A stretch of DNA of 64,000 nt from Shumkonia mesophila. GTDB taxonomy: Bacteria > Pseudomonadota > Alphaproteobacteria > Rhodospirillales > Shumkoniaceae. A program made the translations under genes and the position numbers. The DNA is taken from the NCBI RefSeq assembly GCF_026163695.1, contig NZ_JAOTID010000002.1:399511-463510 (forward strand), written 5' to 3'. The notes below the pieces were generated by a model. The model searched no databases, was not told the origin of the DNA, and was given only the letters and a program-made list of their open reading frames with translations. Positions 9,282 to 18,292 of this stretch are shown here, piece after piece (position 1 is the first letter of the stretch; every line of letters begins with the position of its first letter).

Positions 9282-9752
9282 ATGACCCATGAGGATTTCA
9301 TGCGCCGCGCCATCGCACTCAGCCGGGCGCACATGGAGGCCGGGCACGGCGGGCCGTTCGGCGCGGTGGTCGTCAAGGACGGCGCCATCGTCGGCGAAGG
9401 CTGGAACGAGGTCACCTCGGCCAACGATCCGACGGCCCATGCCGAGGTGATGGCCATCCGTGCGGCGGGCCGGAACTTAAGGACGCACGACCTCGGCGGC
9501 GCCGTGATCTACACCAGTTGCGAACCCTGCCCCATGTGCCTGGCCGCCATCTATTGGGCACGCCTTAAGTGCGTGTACTACGCCAACGGCCGGGCCGATG
9601 CCGCCGCCATCGGCTTCGACGATGCCCTTCTCTACGAGGAAATCGCGGCCCCTCCCGAAAAGCGCTCGCTTCCCATGGTTCGCCTGCTGGGAGGGGAGGC
9701 CCTCGAGGTATTCGACGGCTGGACGGCCAAGTCCGACAAGAAGGCCTACTGA
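9282..9752 (+). CDS. guanine deaminase-like nucleoside/base deaminase
   Basis: This is a zinc-dependent member of the cytidine/deoxycytidylate deaminase superfamily with the catalytic HAEVMAI (His-Ala-Glu) and zinc-binding CEPCPMC motifs. The MxxAIxLSRxxMEAGHGGPFGAVV start and the WTAKSDKKAY tail resemble the short bacterial guanine deaminase (Bacillus GuaD type) more than tRNA adenosine deaminase. The ATG at 9282 is preceded by AAAGGAAC at good spacing; an upstream ATG at 9261 overlaps the recG stop. It would convert guanine to xanthine in purine salvage. It converges on the PrpD-family gene with a three-base gap. Confidence 0.85.
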   Translation: MTHEDFMRRAIALSRAHMEAGHGGPFGAVVVKDGAIVGEGWNEVTSANDPTAHAEVMAIRAAGRNLRTHDLGGAVIYTSCEPCPMCLAAIYWARLKCVYYANGRADAAAIGFDDALLYEEIAAPPEKRSLPMVRLLGGEALEVFDGWTAKSDKKAY

Positions 9753-9755
9753 GGC

Positions 9756-11057
9756 TCAACTCTCATCGATTTTCGGCAGCGGCCCGTCGTCGGCCATGGC
9801 CAGGATGCCGTCGATCAGCGTGCGCGCCGCCTTGTCCTCCAGGCCGCCGAAGGCCATCAGGTGGCCGGCCTTGGCCACCATCTGCGCGGCGTCCAGCGGC
9901 ATCTCGGGGTCGCCCTTGCAGACCAGGCGTTCGGCCGCCACAAGGCCGCCGTCTGCCGTTTGGATCTCGACACGGGTTCCCCAGGCTTTCGGGTAGTTGG
10001 AGGCGAAGGGTTCTCCCACCCTTACCGTCACCTTGTCGCTGAGGCCGGCCAGCCGCCGGCGCGCCTCTTCATCGAACGAGCCGAAGCCGACCTCGCCGTC
10101 GCCCAGCGCCGCGGCGGCGCAATGGTAGAGCGAGAACTTGGCCTCGTATTCCGACTCCGGGCGCGGACGGTCGCAGACGGCGAGCGCCGCCGGATAGGTG
10201 GTGACGGTGACGGCGGCGATGGAGCGGCCGCGCAGGGCGGCGTGCGCCTCCAGCGCGGCATCGACAAGGGGATGGGTGTGCCGGCAGGACGGCCATGGCT
10301 TGATCGAAGTCTGGCGGAGCTGCCAGGGATCGTCGGGGTTGGCCAGCAGGGCTTCCGGCCGGGCGTCCGGGCAGGCCCCGGCGAAAAAGCCCTTGGCGCC
10401 CTCGAGGATGGCCGGTGCCCCGGTGAAGCCCCGGGCCGCCAGTTCGGCGGCGACGAGGCCGGCTTCGGCGGCGCGTCCGGCGTGCAGGTGCTTGCTCATC
10501 GCTCCGGTGTCGAGGAATTGCCAAAGGCCGGCCGACTGGGTGCCGGCGTTGCCGAGCGCGTGCATGGCCTTTCCGTCGTCGAGCCCCAGCAGATCGGCCG
10601 CCGCCATCGCCGAGCCGTAGGGGCCGCAGGTGGCGGTGTTGTGCCAGATCCGGTAGTGGGCGGGACCGACCGCCATGCCGACGCGGCAGCAGGCCTCGAA
10701 GCCGCGCAGGGTGGCGGTCAGCAGGGCACGGCCGGCCATGCCGTTCCGCCGGCCGAGGGCGACGATCACAGGCACCACGGCACAGCCCGGATGGACCACC
10801 GAGGCGCGGTGCAGGTCGTCGGTTTCGAGCGAGTGGATGATGCCGCCCAGGAAAAAGGCCTCGCGCCCGGCGTCCCGGCCGGCTTGCGCCGCCCAGTCGG
10901 CCATGATGCGGCCCGGCCCCGAGGCGCGCCCGGCGACGGCGTTGGCGATGGCGTCGAGAACGTAAAGGGCGGCCGCGCGAAGGTCGGCTTCGTCAATCGG
11001 CTTGGCGCGGACATAGCGGATCAGCTGTTCGGTCAGGGTCATTCCAGGACGCTCCAC
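9756..11057 (-). CDS. MmgE/PrpD family protein
   Basis: The 433-residue protein has the all-helical N-terminal domain and the C-terminal alpha/beta domain of the MmgE/PrpD family. This family includes 2-methylcitrate dehydratase and, in other branches, iminodisuccinate epimerase and cis-aconitate decarboxylase. Recognisable stretches are VHPGCAVVPV, GFEACCRVGMAVGPAHYRIWH, LGNAGTQSAGLWQF and KPWPSCRHTHPLVDA. No prpB, prpC or acn gene lies nearby, so a methylcitrate-cycle role is not supported by context and the substrate is unknown. It is transcribed in the same direction as the two upstream minus-strand genes. Confidence 0.88.
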   Translation of the reverse strand: MERPGMTLTEQLIRYVRAKPIDEADLRAAALYVLDAIANAVAGRASGPGRIMADWAAQAGRDAGREAFFLGGIIHSLETDDLHRASVVHPGCAVVPVIVALGRRNGMAGRALLTATLRGFEACCRVGMAVGPAHYRIWHNTATCGPYGSAMAAADLLGLDDGKAMHALGNAGTQSAGLWQFLDTGAMSKHLHAGRAAEAGLVAAELAARGFTGAPAILEGAKGFFAGACPDARPEALLANPDDPWQLRQTSIKPWPSCRHTHPLVDAALEAHAALRGRSIAAVTVTTYPAALAVCDRPRPESEYEAKFSLYHCAAAALGDGEVGFGSFDEEARRRLAGLSDKVTVRVGEPFASNYPKAWGTRVEIQTADGGLVAAERLVCKGDPEMPLDAAQMVAKAGHLMAFGGLEDKAARTLIDGILAMADDGPLPKIDES

Positions 11058-11105
11058 GGCGGCGCATCGCGGCGGCCAAGTCCGTCCGGCCGGCCGGTTC
11101 CCCGC

Positions 11106-11891
11106 CTATTCCTTCCGCGACACCAGCACCGGGATGCCGTCCCGCTCGCGCAGGATGTCGACCTCTTCGTAGGTTGCCGCGGAAACCTTGGGTTTCACCT
11201 TCTCTTCCGGGCTGCGGCGATCCGGCGGCGTGACGATGCCGCCCGAGATCACCATCTTGATCGCCTCCTCCACCGACATGTTGAGGCGCACCAGGTCGCT
11301 CTTGGGCACGAACAGCAGAAAGCCCGAGGTCGGGTTGGGCGTCGTCGGCAGGAAGACGTTGATCGTCTCGTCTTCGGTGAGGTTCTGAATCTCGCCTTCG
11401 GTGCGGCCGGTGATGAAGCCGACCGCCCACATGCCGCGCCGCGGATATTCGACAAGAACGGCCTCGCGGAAGGCGCCGGACCGTTGGGCGAGAACCGTCT
11501 CGAAGATCTGCTTGACCGTGCCGTAGACATTGCGCACGACCGGAACCTTGGCCAACAGGTGGTCGATCAGCCGATGGAAGTAGCGCCCCAGGAAGCTGGC
11601 GGCGAGCCAGCCGATCAGGGTCAGCGCGGTCACCACGATCAGCAGCCCCAGGCCCGGCGTCGCGAACGGCAGATAGGTCTCGGGGTTGTAGTGGGCGGGG
11701 ATGAGCCTGGTGACCTTGAGGTCGACGAAGTGGATAAAGATCCAGGCCAAATAGACGGTGATCGAAATGGGCGCGGTGACCAGGATTCCCGCGAAGAAAT
11801 AGGCGCGCAATTTGGCGCTCAGGCTCTTTTTGCCCGAGCCCTTGGAGCCATCGTCTGCCGGCTCTGCCGGTTTTTCGTCTTCGGGGACCAT
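11106..11891 (-). CDS. DUF502 domain membrane protein
   Basis: The 261-residue protein has a charged 30-residue N-terminus, then two hydrophobic segments (about residues 32-55 and 80-103), then a soluble C-terminal domain. The pattern LRAYFFAGILVTAPISITVYLAW and the later GMWAVGFITG, VFLPTTPNPTSGFLLFVPKSDL and MSVEEAIKMVISGG stretches are characteristic of DUF502. The family has no established biochemical function in bacteria. It sits in the inner membrane with the soluble part probably cytoplasmic (inference). The cNMP-binding-domain gene lies 120 bases upstream in the same direction. Confidence 0.88.
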   Translation of the reverse strand: MVPEDEKPAEPADDGSKGSGKKSLSAKLRAYFFAGILVTAPISITVYLAWIFIHFVDLKVTRLIPAHYNPETYLPFATPGLGLLIVVTALTLIGWLAASFLGRYFHRLIDHLLAKVPVVRNVYGTVKQIFETVLAQRSGAFREAVLVEYPRRGMWAVGFITGRTEGEIQNLTEDETINVFLPTTPNPTSGFLLFVPKSDLVRLNMSVEEAIKMVISGGIVTPPDRRSPEEKVKPKVSAATYEEVDILRERDGIPVLVSRKE

Positions 11892-12011
11892 TTCTCGTTG
11901 AGTTCCAGAGGTTGGGTTTGCGGCTTCACCATCGTACAGACGGATGGGAAAGGCAATGGGGACAACCGTCGCGAAGGGTGATCGGCGTTGTCCGCCGCGT
12001 CCGGCGGCGGT

Positions 12012-12416
12012 TCAACCGTCGGGGCGCGCCGATTTGCCGGGATGCGGCAGGTCGTCGACGATGGCGCGCTGCGCGATCGAGCGCAGGTTGCCGGCGAAGA
12101 CGTTGATCAGGCCGCGCAGGAAGGGGTCGGCTTTGGCCAGCTTCTCTTCCAGCATCTGGCGCGAAATCAGGATGACGGTGGTGACGTCGACGGCGGCGGC
12201 ATAGGCCATGCGCGGCACGTCGTCGATCAGCGCCATCTCGCCGAAAATACCGCCCGGGCCGACGACGCCGAGCACCACCCGCTTGCCGTCCTTGACCTTG
12301 TAAATCTCGACCCCGCCAGCCTGCACGACATAGGCGCGAAGACCCTCGTCGCCTTCCTTGAAGATGATTTCCCCGGCCTGGAAGACCTTGCGTTCGAGAA
12401 CCTTGTCCTGCGCCAT
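12012..12416 (-). CDS. stand-alone cyclic nucleotide-binding domain protein
   Basis: This 134-residue protein consists almost entirely of a Crp-like cNMP-binding jelly roll. FKEGDEGLRAYVVQAGGVEIYK is followed by the phosphate-binding-cassette region GGIFGEMALIDDVPRMAYAAA. There is no helix-turn-helix and no membrane segment, so it is not a Crp/Fnr regulator; it may act as a small ligand-responsive partner. Whether it binds cAMP or cGMP cannot be read from the sequence. The start at 12416 gives the natural beginning of the fold. Confidence 0.85.
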   Translation of the reverse strand: MAQDKVLERKVFQAGEIIFKEGDEGLRAYVVQAGGVEIYKVKDGKRVVLGVVGPGGIFGEMALIDDVPRMAYAAAVDVTTVILISRQMLEEKLAKADPFLRGLINVFAGNLRSIAQRAIVDDLPHPGKSARPDG

Positions 12417-12512
12417 CGCGGCCTCGCCCCTTGGGGATTGCCGAAATCACGTTACACTTCTAGTGTCGCCGGCGACAGTCACAATTCGCCATCCGCTTTT
12501 CGGTCGATTTCC

Positions 12513-12968
12513 ATGAGCCGTGAATATCCGGACCGTCCATTCGTCGGCGTCGGCGCCGTGGTTCTTAACGGGGGCCGGGTTCTGCTGGCCCGTCGCGGCA
12601 ATCCGCCCAAGGCCGGCGATTGGAGCCTGCCGGGCGGCGCCCAGATGGTCGGCGAAACGGTGTTCGAGGCGGCGTGCCGCGAGGTGCGCGAGGAAACCGG
12701 CCTCGACATCGAGGTGCTGGGCGTCGTCGATGTCATCGATTCCATCCATCGCGATCCCGATGGCCGGATCCGCTACCATTACACCCTCGTCGACGTCGTC
12801 GCCCAATCCGACGGCGATGCCGCCGTTGCCGGCGACGATGCCGCCGCCGTCGGCTGGTTCTCGCTGGACGACCTGGCCGGCCTGACGCTGTGGTCGGAAA
12901 CCGAGCGGATCATCCGCCTCGGCCATGAGATGTGGACGATCTTGCGGAACCCGCCAGCTCGGAAATAA
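12513..12968 (+). CDS. NUDIX hydrolase
   Basis: The 151-residue protein carries a complete Nudix box (residues about 40-62): GAQMVGETVFEAACREVREE followed by TGL, fitting GX5EX7REUXEEXGU. Such enzymes cleave nucleoside diphosphates linked to another group. The VGVGAVVLNGGRVLLARRGN opening and short length are like ADP-ribose/ADP-sugar pyrophosphatase-type Nudix proteins, but the substrate is open. The start at 12513 gives MSREYPDRPFVGV, the usual family N-terminus. Its last 59 bases overlap the 3' end of the convergent DUF2927 gene. Confidence 0.9.
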   Translation: MSREYPDRPFVGVGAVVLNGGRVLLARRGNPPKAGDWSLPGGAQMVGETVFEAACREVREETGLDIEVLGVVDVIDSIHRDPDGRIRYHYTLVDVVAQSDGDAAVAGDDAAAVGWFSLDDLAGLTLWSETERIIRLGHEMWTILRNPPARK

Positions 12969-13689
12969 CCGTCCTGGCGACGCCAAGCGCCGCCGCCCTG
13001 GGCAGCCCCGCCTTCATGCGCGGATCGTACAGGGTGCGCACCAGGATGGCGTCGTGCGGCGACAGTTCGGAGAGATGGTCGCGGTCGCTGAAGATGGACG
13101 GCCGCATCGCGTCGCTGTCGTTGGGCAGGCCCAGGCTTTGGGTCAGTTCCTCAAGCAGGCAGCTGTTGATGAGCGCCGGATCGCGCTCGACGTTCACCAC
13201 GACGATCGCCTTGACAATGCGGCTTTCCGGCTGCTTCCAGGACAGGAAATAACAGCCGCCGGCCGCCGCGGCTTCGCGGATGGCCTGCGGATCAACGTTG
13301 GGGCCGCCGATGGCCGCCATCTCGTTGCGCCTAAGGAACAGTACGCGGATGGCGGCCGACTCCGGCGTCTTCGTTCCGCTGAACTTCTTTCCGGTCAGGC
13401 GGCCCAGCGCCGCCAGATGGGCCGAGACGAAGCCCAGGTGCTCCGGCGTGGCGCGTTGTTCGAGCGAGACCGTCAGGGTGTCTCCCGGCCACTTGGCGAT
13501 GACCGTGCTGGCGTAGGCCGGGCCCATTTCGGAGCCGAAGACGATGGTGTCGAAATAGCGGACCAGGTCATCGACCGGCGGCAGCGTACCGCCTGTCGGG
13601 GACTGGGCGGCGGCCGAGGCGGCCGTCGCCGCCAGCCCAGCCGCGAGCAGCAGGGCGCGGAATATCGTCGGCGTCGGGCGAGATGGCAT
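12910..13689 (-). CDS. DUF2927 exported protein
   Basis: The 259-residue protein has a Sec signal peptide (hydrophobic residues 10-25, cleavage after about ASAAAQ) and a DUF2927 domain containing LRRNEMAAIGGPN, CYFLSWK and the conserved CLLEELTQSLGLPNDSD. That last segment resembles a degenerate metalloprotease helix, but no full HExxH is seen. It is probably periplasmic or outer-membrane associated. It starts one base after the stop of the upstream exported-protein gene, indicating an operon. Its 3' end overlaps the convergent Nudix gene. Function is not known for this family. Confidence 0.85.
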   Translation of the reverse strand: MPSRPTPTIFRALLLAAGLAATAASAAAQSPTGGTLPPVDDLVRYFDTIVFGSEMGPAYASTVIAKWPGDTLTVSLEQRATPEHLGFVSAHLAALGRLTGKKFSGTKTPESAAIRVLFLRRNEMAAIGGPNVDPQAIREAAAAGGCYFLSWKQPESRIVKAIVVVNVERDPALINSCLLEELTQSLGLPNDSDAMRPSIFSDRDHLSELSPHDAILVRTLYDPRMKAGLPRAAALGVARTVISELAGSARSSTSHGRGG

Positions 13690-13690
13690 C

Positions 13691-14785
13691 CTAGCGCCTC
13701 TCGGCGTCCTGATCGGGCTTGGCGATGACCCACGATCCCAGAATTCGTTCGGCCGTCTTCATGTGGCGGGCGAACCGATCGGCCGGCGCCCGGTACGACC
13801 AGATATAGGCGACTTTCCCCTCCGGCCGGGGGACCACCACCGACCACTGGCGGTAGGTCTGCTTGCCCTGCGAATAGGCGACGGCGAATTCCTGGCCCAC
13901 GAGGAACACCTCGTCCCGCTTATAGACGTAGGGGCCCTGGCGCTCGAAGATCACGTCCTTGGCCTGTTTCTCGAACTGCACACGGATCTGGTCCATCGCC
14001 ATCGACGCCGCCTGGACGGCGGTTTCGGCGTCGGGCGGGGCGACGTTCTGGATGCTGACCGTCGCATAGAAGGCGTCCGTCCCCTCGGGGCCGCTCACCA
14101 TGATGGCTTCGCCGGTTGGCCGTTCAAGGACCCACTCGGGATCGTATTCGATGGCATAGCCCAGGCGGTGCTCGGCGAAGCGGCGCACGGAGGGCTCGGC
14201 GCCGAGGACGGCCTGTTCTACGCCCGGTTTCGGCCGGGCCGCCTCGGGCGCGGCCGGCGTCGGCGGCATGTCTCCGGGGGCCAGACGGAAGGCGTTCAGA
14301 ATCCAGTGGAACTCGGGCTCCAGCGTGTCGAAGGCCTCGCTGCGCGCCCGGAAAATGAAGGTATAGGCGTTGACCGGCCCGCGGGTGATGACGACGTGAT
14401 AGCGCGCCCCCTGCCCTTCGTACTGTCCGCTGAAGGCAACCATGCCGGCGATCAGCGAAACCTCCTGCCCGATCTTGCGCTCCCACGGCTTGCCCGGCCC
14501 CAGATAGGCGGCTTCCAGGGTGGCCGCCGTTTCGCTGATGGTGGTGTCGGGGCCGGCGTCGCTGGTCTGCAGGATGACGCCGTATCCCTTGTCCGAGTCG
14601 ATGGCGATGTCCACCGTGTCGCCGGGCTCGCGGATGCGCGCGCCGGCCGGAACGGTGACGGCATACTTGCGTTGCGGATGCTCGTAAACCTGCGCCGGCG
14701 CCGACGCCGCGCGGGCCTCGGAAAGCGCGGCGCAGGCCAGCAGAAGCAGGGCCCCTCCCCACGTTCGCGCCGTCCTTCCGATCAT
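13691..14785 (-). CDS. exported protein of unknown function
   Basis: I do not recognise a named family. The ATG at 14785 follows a good AAAAGGACGAG Shine-Dalgarno and gives a signal peptide (MIGRTARTWGGALLLLACAA, cleavage near SEARAAS). The mature 340 residues contain two related halves: YAVTVPAGARI...GYGVIL near the start and LGYAIEYDPEWVLERP after residue 215. Both are followed by a segment about use or output of an export fold with Tyr/Phe-rich strands (AYTFIFRAR, VAYIWSYRAP). This could be a PsbP-like or DUF1795-like duplicated beta-sandwich, a guess from pattern only. It is the first gene of a two-gene operon with the DUF2927 gene. Confidence 0.75.
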   Translation of the reverse strand: MIGRTARTWGGALLLLACAALSEARAASAPAQVYEHPQRKYAVTVPAGARIREPGDTVDIAIDSDKGYGVILQTSDAGPDTTISETAATLEAAYLGPGKPWERKIGQEVSLIAGMVAFSGQYEGQGARYHVVITRGPVNAYTFIFRARSEAFDTLEPEFHWILNAFRLAPGDMPPTPAAPEAARPKPGVEQAVLGAEPSVRRFAEHRLGYAIEYDPEWVLERPTGEAIMVSGPEGTDAFYATVSIQNVAPPDAETAVQAASMAMDQIRVQFEKQAKDVIFERQGPYVYKRDEVFLVGQEFAVAYSQGKQTYRQWSVVVPRPEGKVAYIWSYRAPADRFARHMKTAERILGSWVIAKPDQDAERR

Positions 14786-15009
14786 CGCTCGTCCTTTTCC
14801 CGGGGCGCCGCAACCGCTGCGTGCCACCATCGGCAACAGACGATACCATGAAATGGTTAACGCAGATTACCGATCGATAGCCGCCCCGTTGCCGGCCGGC
14901 GACGGTTGCCGAGACCCCTTTCCTTTCCGGGCGAAAGCTTCATTATGGAAGGCCAATCCATTCGCCCCGGCGACGGACGGCGGGCATTTCGAGCGCAGTG
15001 GGGAGAGCC

Positions 15010-15537
15010 ATGGCCAAAACGGTATTGATTTCGGTTCTGTGTCCGGATCGCGTGGGATTGGTGGCGGCGGTTGCCGGGCGCCTGTTCGACCTCGGGGGCA
15101 ATCTGAGCGATACCGTGTTCGCGGTACTGGGCGGCGGCGCCGAATTCACCTCCATCTGCCGGTTGCCCGACGGCGTCGATCTGGCCACGGTCGAGAGCGA
15201 CCTGAGGGCGATCCCCGAACTGGCGGATGCCGACATCGCGGTGCGCCCGTTCGGCATGGCCCCGACGCACGGGCCCTCGGGGCGGGTCACCCATCGCATC
15301 ACCGTGACCGGCGGCGACCGGCCCGGGCTGATCGCCCGCCTGTGCGAGGTGTTCGTGCAGTTCAAGGCCAACGTCGTGCGCCTCAACGCCCAGAAGGGCA
15401 TCGAAGGCGGCGAGGAGCGCTACTCCATCACCGCCGACGTGTGGATTCCGCAGGGCGGCGCGCCATCGTGCCTGGCCACCGTCGACAACACGGCGGGCGA
15501 ACTGGGCCTGGCCTGCCGCTGGGAGAAGATCGCCTAG
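15010..15537 (+). CDS. ACT domain protein, GcvR-like
   Basis: The 175-residue protein consists of two ACT domains, each opening with the same motif: LISVLCPDRVGLVAAVAGRLF and ITVTGGDRPGLIARLCEVF. Two tandem ACT domains without a DNA-binding or catalytic domain is the layout of GcvR, which binds glycine and antagonises the GcvA activator in enterobacteria. No gcv gene is in the window. The start at 15010 follows GGGGAGAGCC. It probably senses an amino acid and acts through a partner protein (inference). Confidence 0.85.
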   Translation: MAKTVLISVLCPDRVGLVAAVAGRLFDLGGNLSDTVFAVLGGGAEFTSICRLPDGVDLATVESDLRAIPELADADIAVRPFGMAPTHGPSGRVTHRITVTGGDRPGLIARLCEVFVQFKANVVRLNAQKGIEGGEERYSITADVWIPQGGAPSCLATVDNTAGELGLACRWEKIA

Positions 15538-15573
15538 GATATCATCGAGCGCCGTTTCCGAACGGGGGTGGCC

Positions 15574-15870
15574 ATGGCGGAAGTCCTGATTTTCGGCCTG
15601 CTGGCCTTGGTGGTAGTCGCGGGCGGGGCGGTCGTGCTTCTCCGGCGACGCCCTTCCCGCCCCGCTCCCCGCATCGCGCCGCCCAAACTTCCGCCGGCGC
15701 CTCCCGGCGCGACCGAACGGCCGTCCGTTGCCGCCGGCCCGCCGGGGGACGGCCGCATCAGGGGGCGGGTTCGCGCGTCCTCGAAACGGACGGTTGGCGA
15801 CATTGTCGAGCATCATCCGGACGAAGCGGCTTCGGTGCTGCGCCGCTGGCTCAAGTCGGACGACCGATAG
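15574..15870 (+). CDS. small single-pass membrane protein
   Basis: This 98-residue protein has one N-terminal transmembrane helix (about residues 3-24), a short Arg-rich stop-transfer stretch, a Pro/Ala-rich linker (residues 30-65) and a compact C-terminal segment VGDIVEHHPDEAASVLRRWL. That last segment is similar in pattern to the C-terminal tail of flagellar MS-ring protein FliF, which binds FliG. No flagellar genes are in the window, so the resemblance may be coincidental. The start at 15574 follows ACGGGGG. It lies 36 bases downstream of the ACT gene and may be co-transcribed with it. Confidence 0.7.
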   Translation: MAEVLIFGLLALVVVAGGAVVLLRRRPSRPAPRIAPPKLPPAPPGATERPSVAAGPPGDGRIRGRVRASSKRTVGDIVEHHPDEAASVLRRWLKSDDR

Positions 15871-15971
15871 CGTTCCTCGCCCCCGATCACGCGGTTGTAA
15901 TTTGCCTTCGCCTGGGTGCCTGCGTACCTGGGAAGCGACGGTAGCAACGGCATCCGAAGGGGGATTGCGGC

Positions 15972-17396
15972 ATGACGAGTGTGGGGATGCTGGTCTGGCT
16001 GGTGCTGGCCGGCTACGGCGCCCTGATCTGGGCGATCATGCCGCGCCAAGTCAGCGCCGGGCAGTTTTTCGACGGCCGGTCGAGCCAGGGCGGCGAGCCC
16101 GGGTTGTGGCTGCTGGTGGCCAGCGCCGCCGTCACCTGGATCTTCGCCAAGTCCATTTCCAACGCCGCCGGCCTGAGCGCGGCGTTCGGCATCGCCGGCG
16201 GCGTCGGCTATGCCTTCTATTACCTGAGCTTTGCCGTCGTCGGTATCGCCGTCTATTTTCTGCGCGTCCGCGGCGGCTTCCGCTCGCTGCCGGCGTTCCT
16301 GGTCGCCAAGTACGGGCCGTTCTGCGCCAAGCTGTTCCTGGCCGCCATCGCCATCCGCCTGTTCAACGAGGTGTGGTCCAACACCAAGGTCGGCGCGCTT
16401 TACTACGGGCCCGAAGGCAGCCTCGCCTATTGGGTGGCGGCGGCAGCCATCACCGGATTCACGCTCTACTATTCCTGGCGCGGCGGTTTGCGGTCCAGCC
16501 TCATCACCGACGGCGCCCAGATGCTGCTGGCGGCCGTCCTGCTGGTGGTGGTGCTGGCCGCCGTCGGCCCCGGGCTGGCGGCATCGGGATTGCCGGAGGT
16601 CGGGCCGGCCTCCCACGCCGCCGGGCTGACTTTTGGCGGTCTGGCCCTGGTCCAGGTCCTGTCTTACGGATTCCACGATCCGGTCATGACCGATCGCGCC
16701 TTCGTCACCCGGCCGGGGGTCATGCTGCGCGCCTTCCTGCTGGCCGGACTGGTGTCGGGCGGCTTCATCCTGCTGTTTTCAGGAGTCGGTCTTTACGCCC
16801 GCGCCATGGGCCTCGCGGGCGATCCCAGCGTCGCCGTTCCCGCCGCGCTGGGGCTGCCGATGATGCTGGTGTTCAACGCCATCATGCTGACCAGCGCCGG
16901 CTCGACGCTCGATTCGACCTTCGCCTCGGCCGCCAAGGTGGGGGCGCGCGACTGGTCCAACGACGAGGCGCCGCCCACCGAACGCCATTCGGCGCGCGGG
17001 CGCAAGGCGATGCTGGCCATCGCGCTTCTCGGCAACCTGCCGTTGTTGGCCGTCTATCTGGGCGGCCAGGTGGGGCCGGCCGTCATCGCGGCGACGACCA
17101 TCAGCGGCACCATGGTGATGGGCCTGGCGCCGATCTTCCTGCTGGCGTGGATACGGCCGGCCGGCCGTCTCAGCTTTCACCTGGCTTTCTGGCCGGGCCT
17201 TGTCCTTGGCGTCCTGATGACCGTCGAAAGCGCGACCGGGGTCGAGATCCTTCCGGCCGCTCTCGACATCGGAACCGGCAGCTATGCCGACGATCTTGGC
17301 GTCAACGTCTTCGGGTTGCTGATCTGCACGGCCGGCTATGTGGCGGGGGCGCTCGTCGCCGCGTTGCGGCCGCGCCGCGCCGTTCAGCCGGCCTGA
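15972..17396 (+). CDS. sodium:solute symporter family protein
   Basis: The 474-residue polytopic membrane protein has about 12 hydrophobic segments and the general pattern of the SSS family: an early VTWIFAKSISNAAGLSAAFG segment equivalent to the conserved TM2 region, and GSTLDSTFASAAKV near residue 310, equivalent to the family's Ala-Ser-Thr-Leu-Asp segment involved in sodium binding. The substrate is not recognisable. The metallophosphoesterase gene follows 14 bases later, so they are likely one operon. Confidence 0.82.
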   Translation: MTSVGMLVWLVLAGYGALIWAIMPRQVSAGQFFDGRSSQGGEPGLWLLVASAAVTWIFAKSISNAAGLSAAFGIAGGVGYAFYYLSFAVVGIAVYFLRVRGGFRSLPAFLVAKYGPFCAKLFLAAIAIRLFNEVWSNTKVGALYYGPEGSLAYWVAAAAITGFTLYYSWRGGLRSSLITDGAQMLLAAVLLVVVLAAVGPGLAASGLPEVGPASHAAGLTFGGLALVQVLSYGFHDPVMTDRAFVTRPGVMLRAFLLAGLVSGGFILLFSGVGLYARAMGLAGDPSVAVPAALGLPMMLVFNAIMLTSAGSTLDSTFASAAKVGARDWSNDEAPPTERHSARGRKAMLAIALLGNLPLLAVYLGGQVGPAVIAATTISGTMVMGLAPIFLLAWIRPAGRLSFHLAFWPGLVLGVLMTVESATGVEILPAALDIGTGSYADDLGVNVFGLLICTAGYVAGALVAALRPRRAVQPA

Positions 17397-17410
17397 CCGG
17401 AAGCGCGCCG

Positions 17411-18292
17411 ATGACCGGCGGGCCCATCCTCGATATCGGTGGCTTCGAAGCGCCGATCCTGGTATTCGGCGGCCCCTACGGGAACCTGGAGGCCACCCGC
17501 GCCGTCCTTGCCGAGGCCGTGCGGCTGGATATCCCGGCGTCCCGCATCCTTTGCACCGGCGACGCCTGCGCCTATTGCGCCGATCCCCAGGCGACGGTCG
17601 ATCTGCTGCGCGCCGCCGGCATCGTTGCCGTCATGGGCAACTGCGAGGAATCGTTGGCCGGGGACGGCGCCGACTGCGGATGCGGCTTCGCCTCGGGAAG
17701 CGCCTGCGACGTGCTGTCGCGCCAATGGCTCGCTTATGCCGTCGCCCACCTCGACGCCGGGGCCAAGGCGTGGATGCGAACCCTGCCGCGCCAGGTCGCT
17801 TTCCGGCTGGCAGGGCGCCGCTTCCGGGTCGTCCACGGCGGGGTTTCCGAGATCAGCCGCTTTCTCTTCGCCTCGACGCCCGAGGGCGAGGTCGCCGAGG
17901 AATTCCGCCGTCTGCAGGAGACCGATGCGGTGATCGCCGGGCATTGCGGCCTGCCGTTCAGCCGCATCGTCGGCGGCCGGCTGTGGCACAACGCGGGCGT
18001 CATCGGCATGCCGGCCAACGACGGTACGCCGCGCGGCTGGTACAGCGTCCTGCGCCCGGAGGGCGGCGACATTGCCGTCGAGCACCGATCCCTCGATTAC
18101 GATCACGCCGTCCAGGCCCGCAAGATGCGCACGCGCGGCCTGCCGGAGGGGTATGCGCGGGGGCTGGAGACCGGCCTGTGGCCCAATCTCGACATCCTGC
18201 CGGATGCCGAGCGGCAGCGGACAGGATTGCCGATCGCCGCCGGTTCCCTTCGTTGGCCGGGACGATGTCAGGTGGATTTGCGGATGACGTAG
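17411..18292 (+). CDS. metallophosphoesterase-family protein with diverged active site
   Basis: The 293-residue protein shows the order of calcineurin-like phosphoesterase motifs: VFGGPYGNLEA, CTGDACAYCADP, MGNCEES, VVHGGVSE and AGHCGLPF. The first motif, normally D-x-H-G-N, is G-P-Y-G-N here, so two usual metal ligands are absent. The fourth and fifth positions retain His (VHGG, GHCG). A roughly 50-residue C-terminal extension follows the domain. It may still bind one metal or act on a special substrate. Its last 25 bases overlap the convergent tusA-like gene. Confidence 0.8.
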   Translation: MTGGPILDIGGFEAPILVFGGPYGNLEATRAVLAEAVRLDIPASRILCTGDACAYCADPQATVDLLRAAGIVAVMGNCEESLAGDGADCGCGFASGSACDVLSRQWLAYAVAHLDAGAKAWMRTLPRQVAFRLAGRRFRVVHGGVSEISRFLFASTPEGEVAEEFRRLQETDAVIAGHCGLPFSRIVGGRLWHNAGVIGMPANDGTPRGWYSVLRPEGGDIAVEHRSLDYDHAVQARKMRTRGLPEGYARGLETGLWPNLDILPDAERQRTGLPIAAGSLRWPGRCQVDLRMT

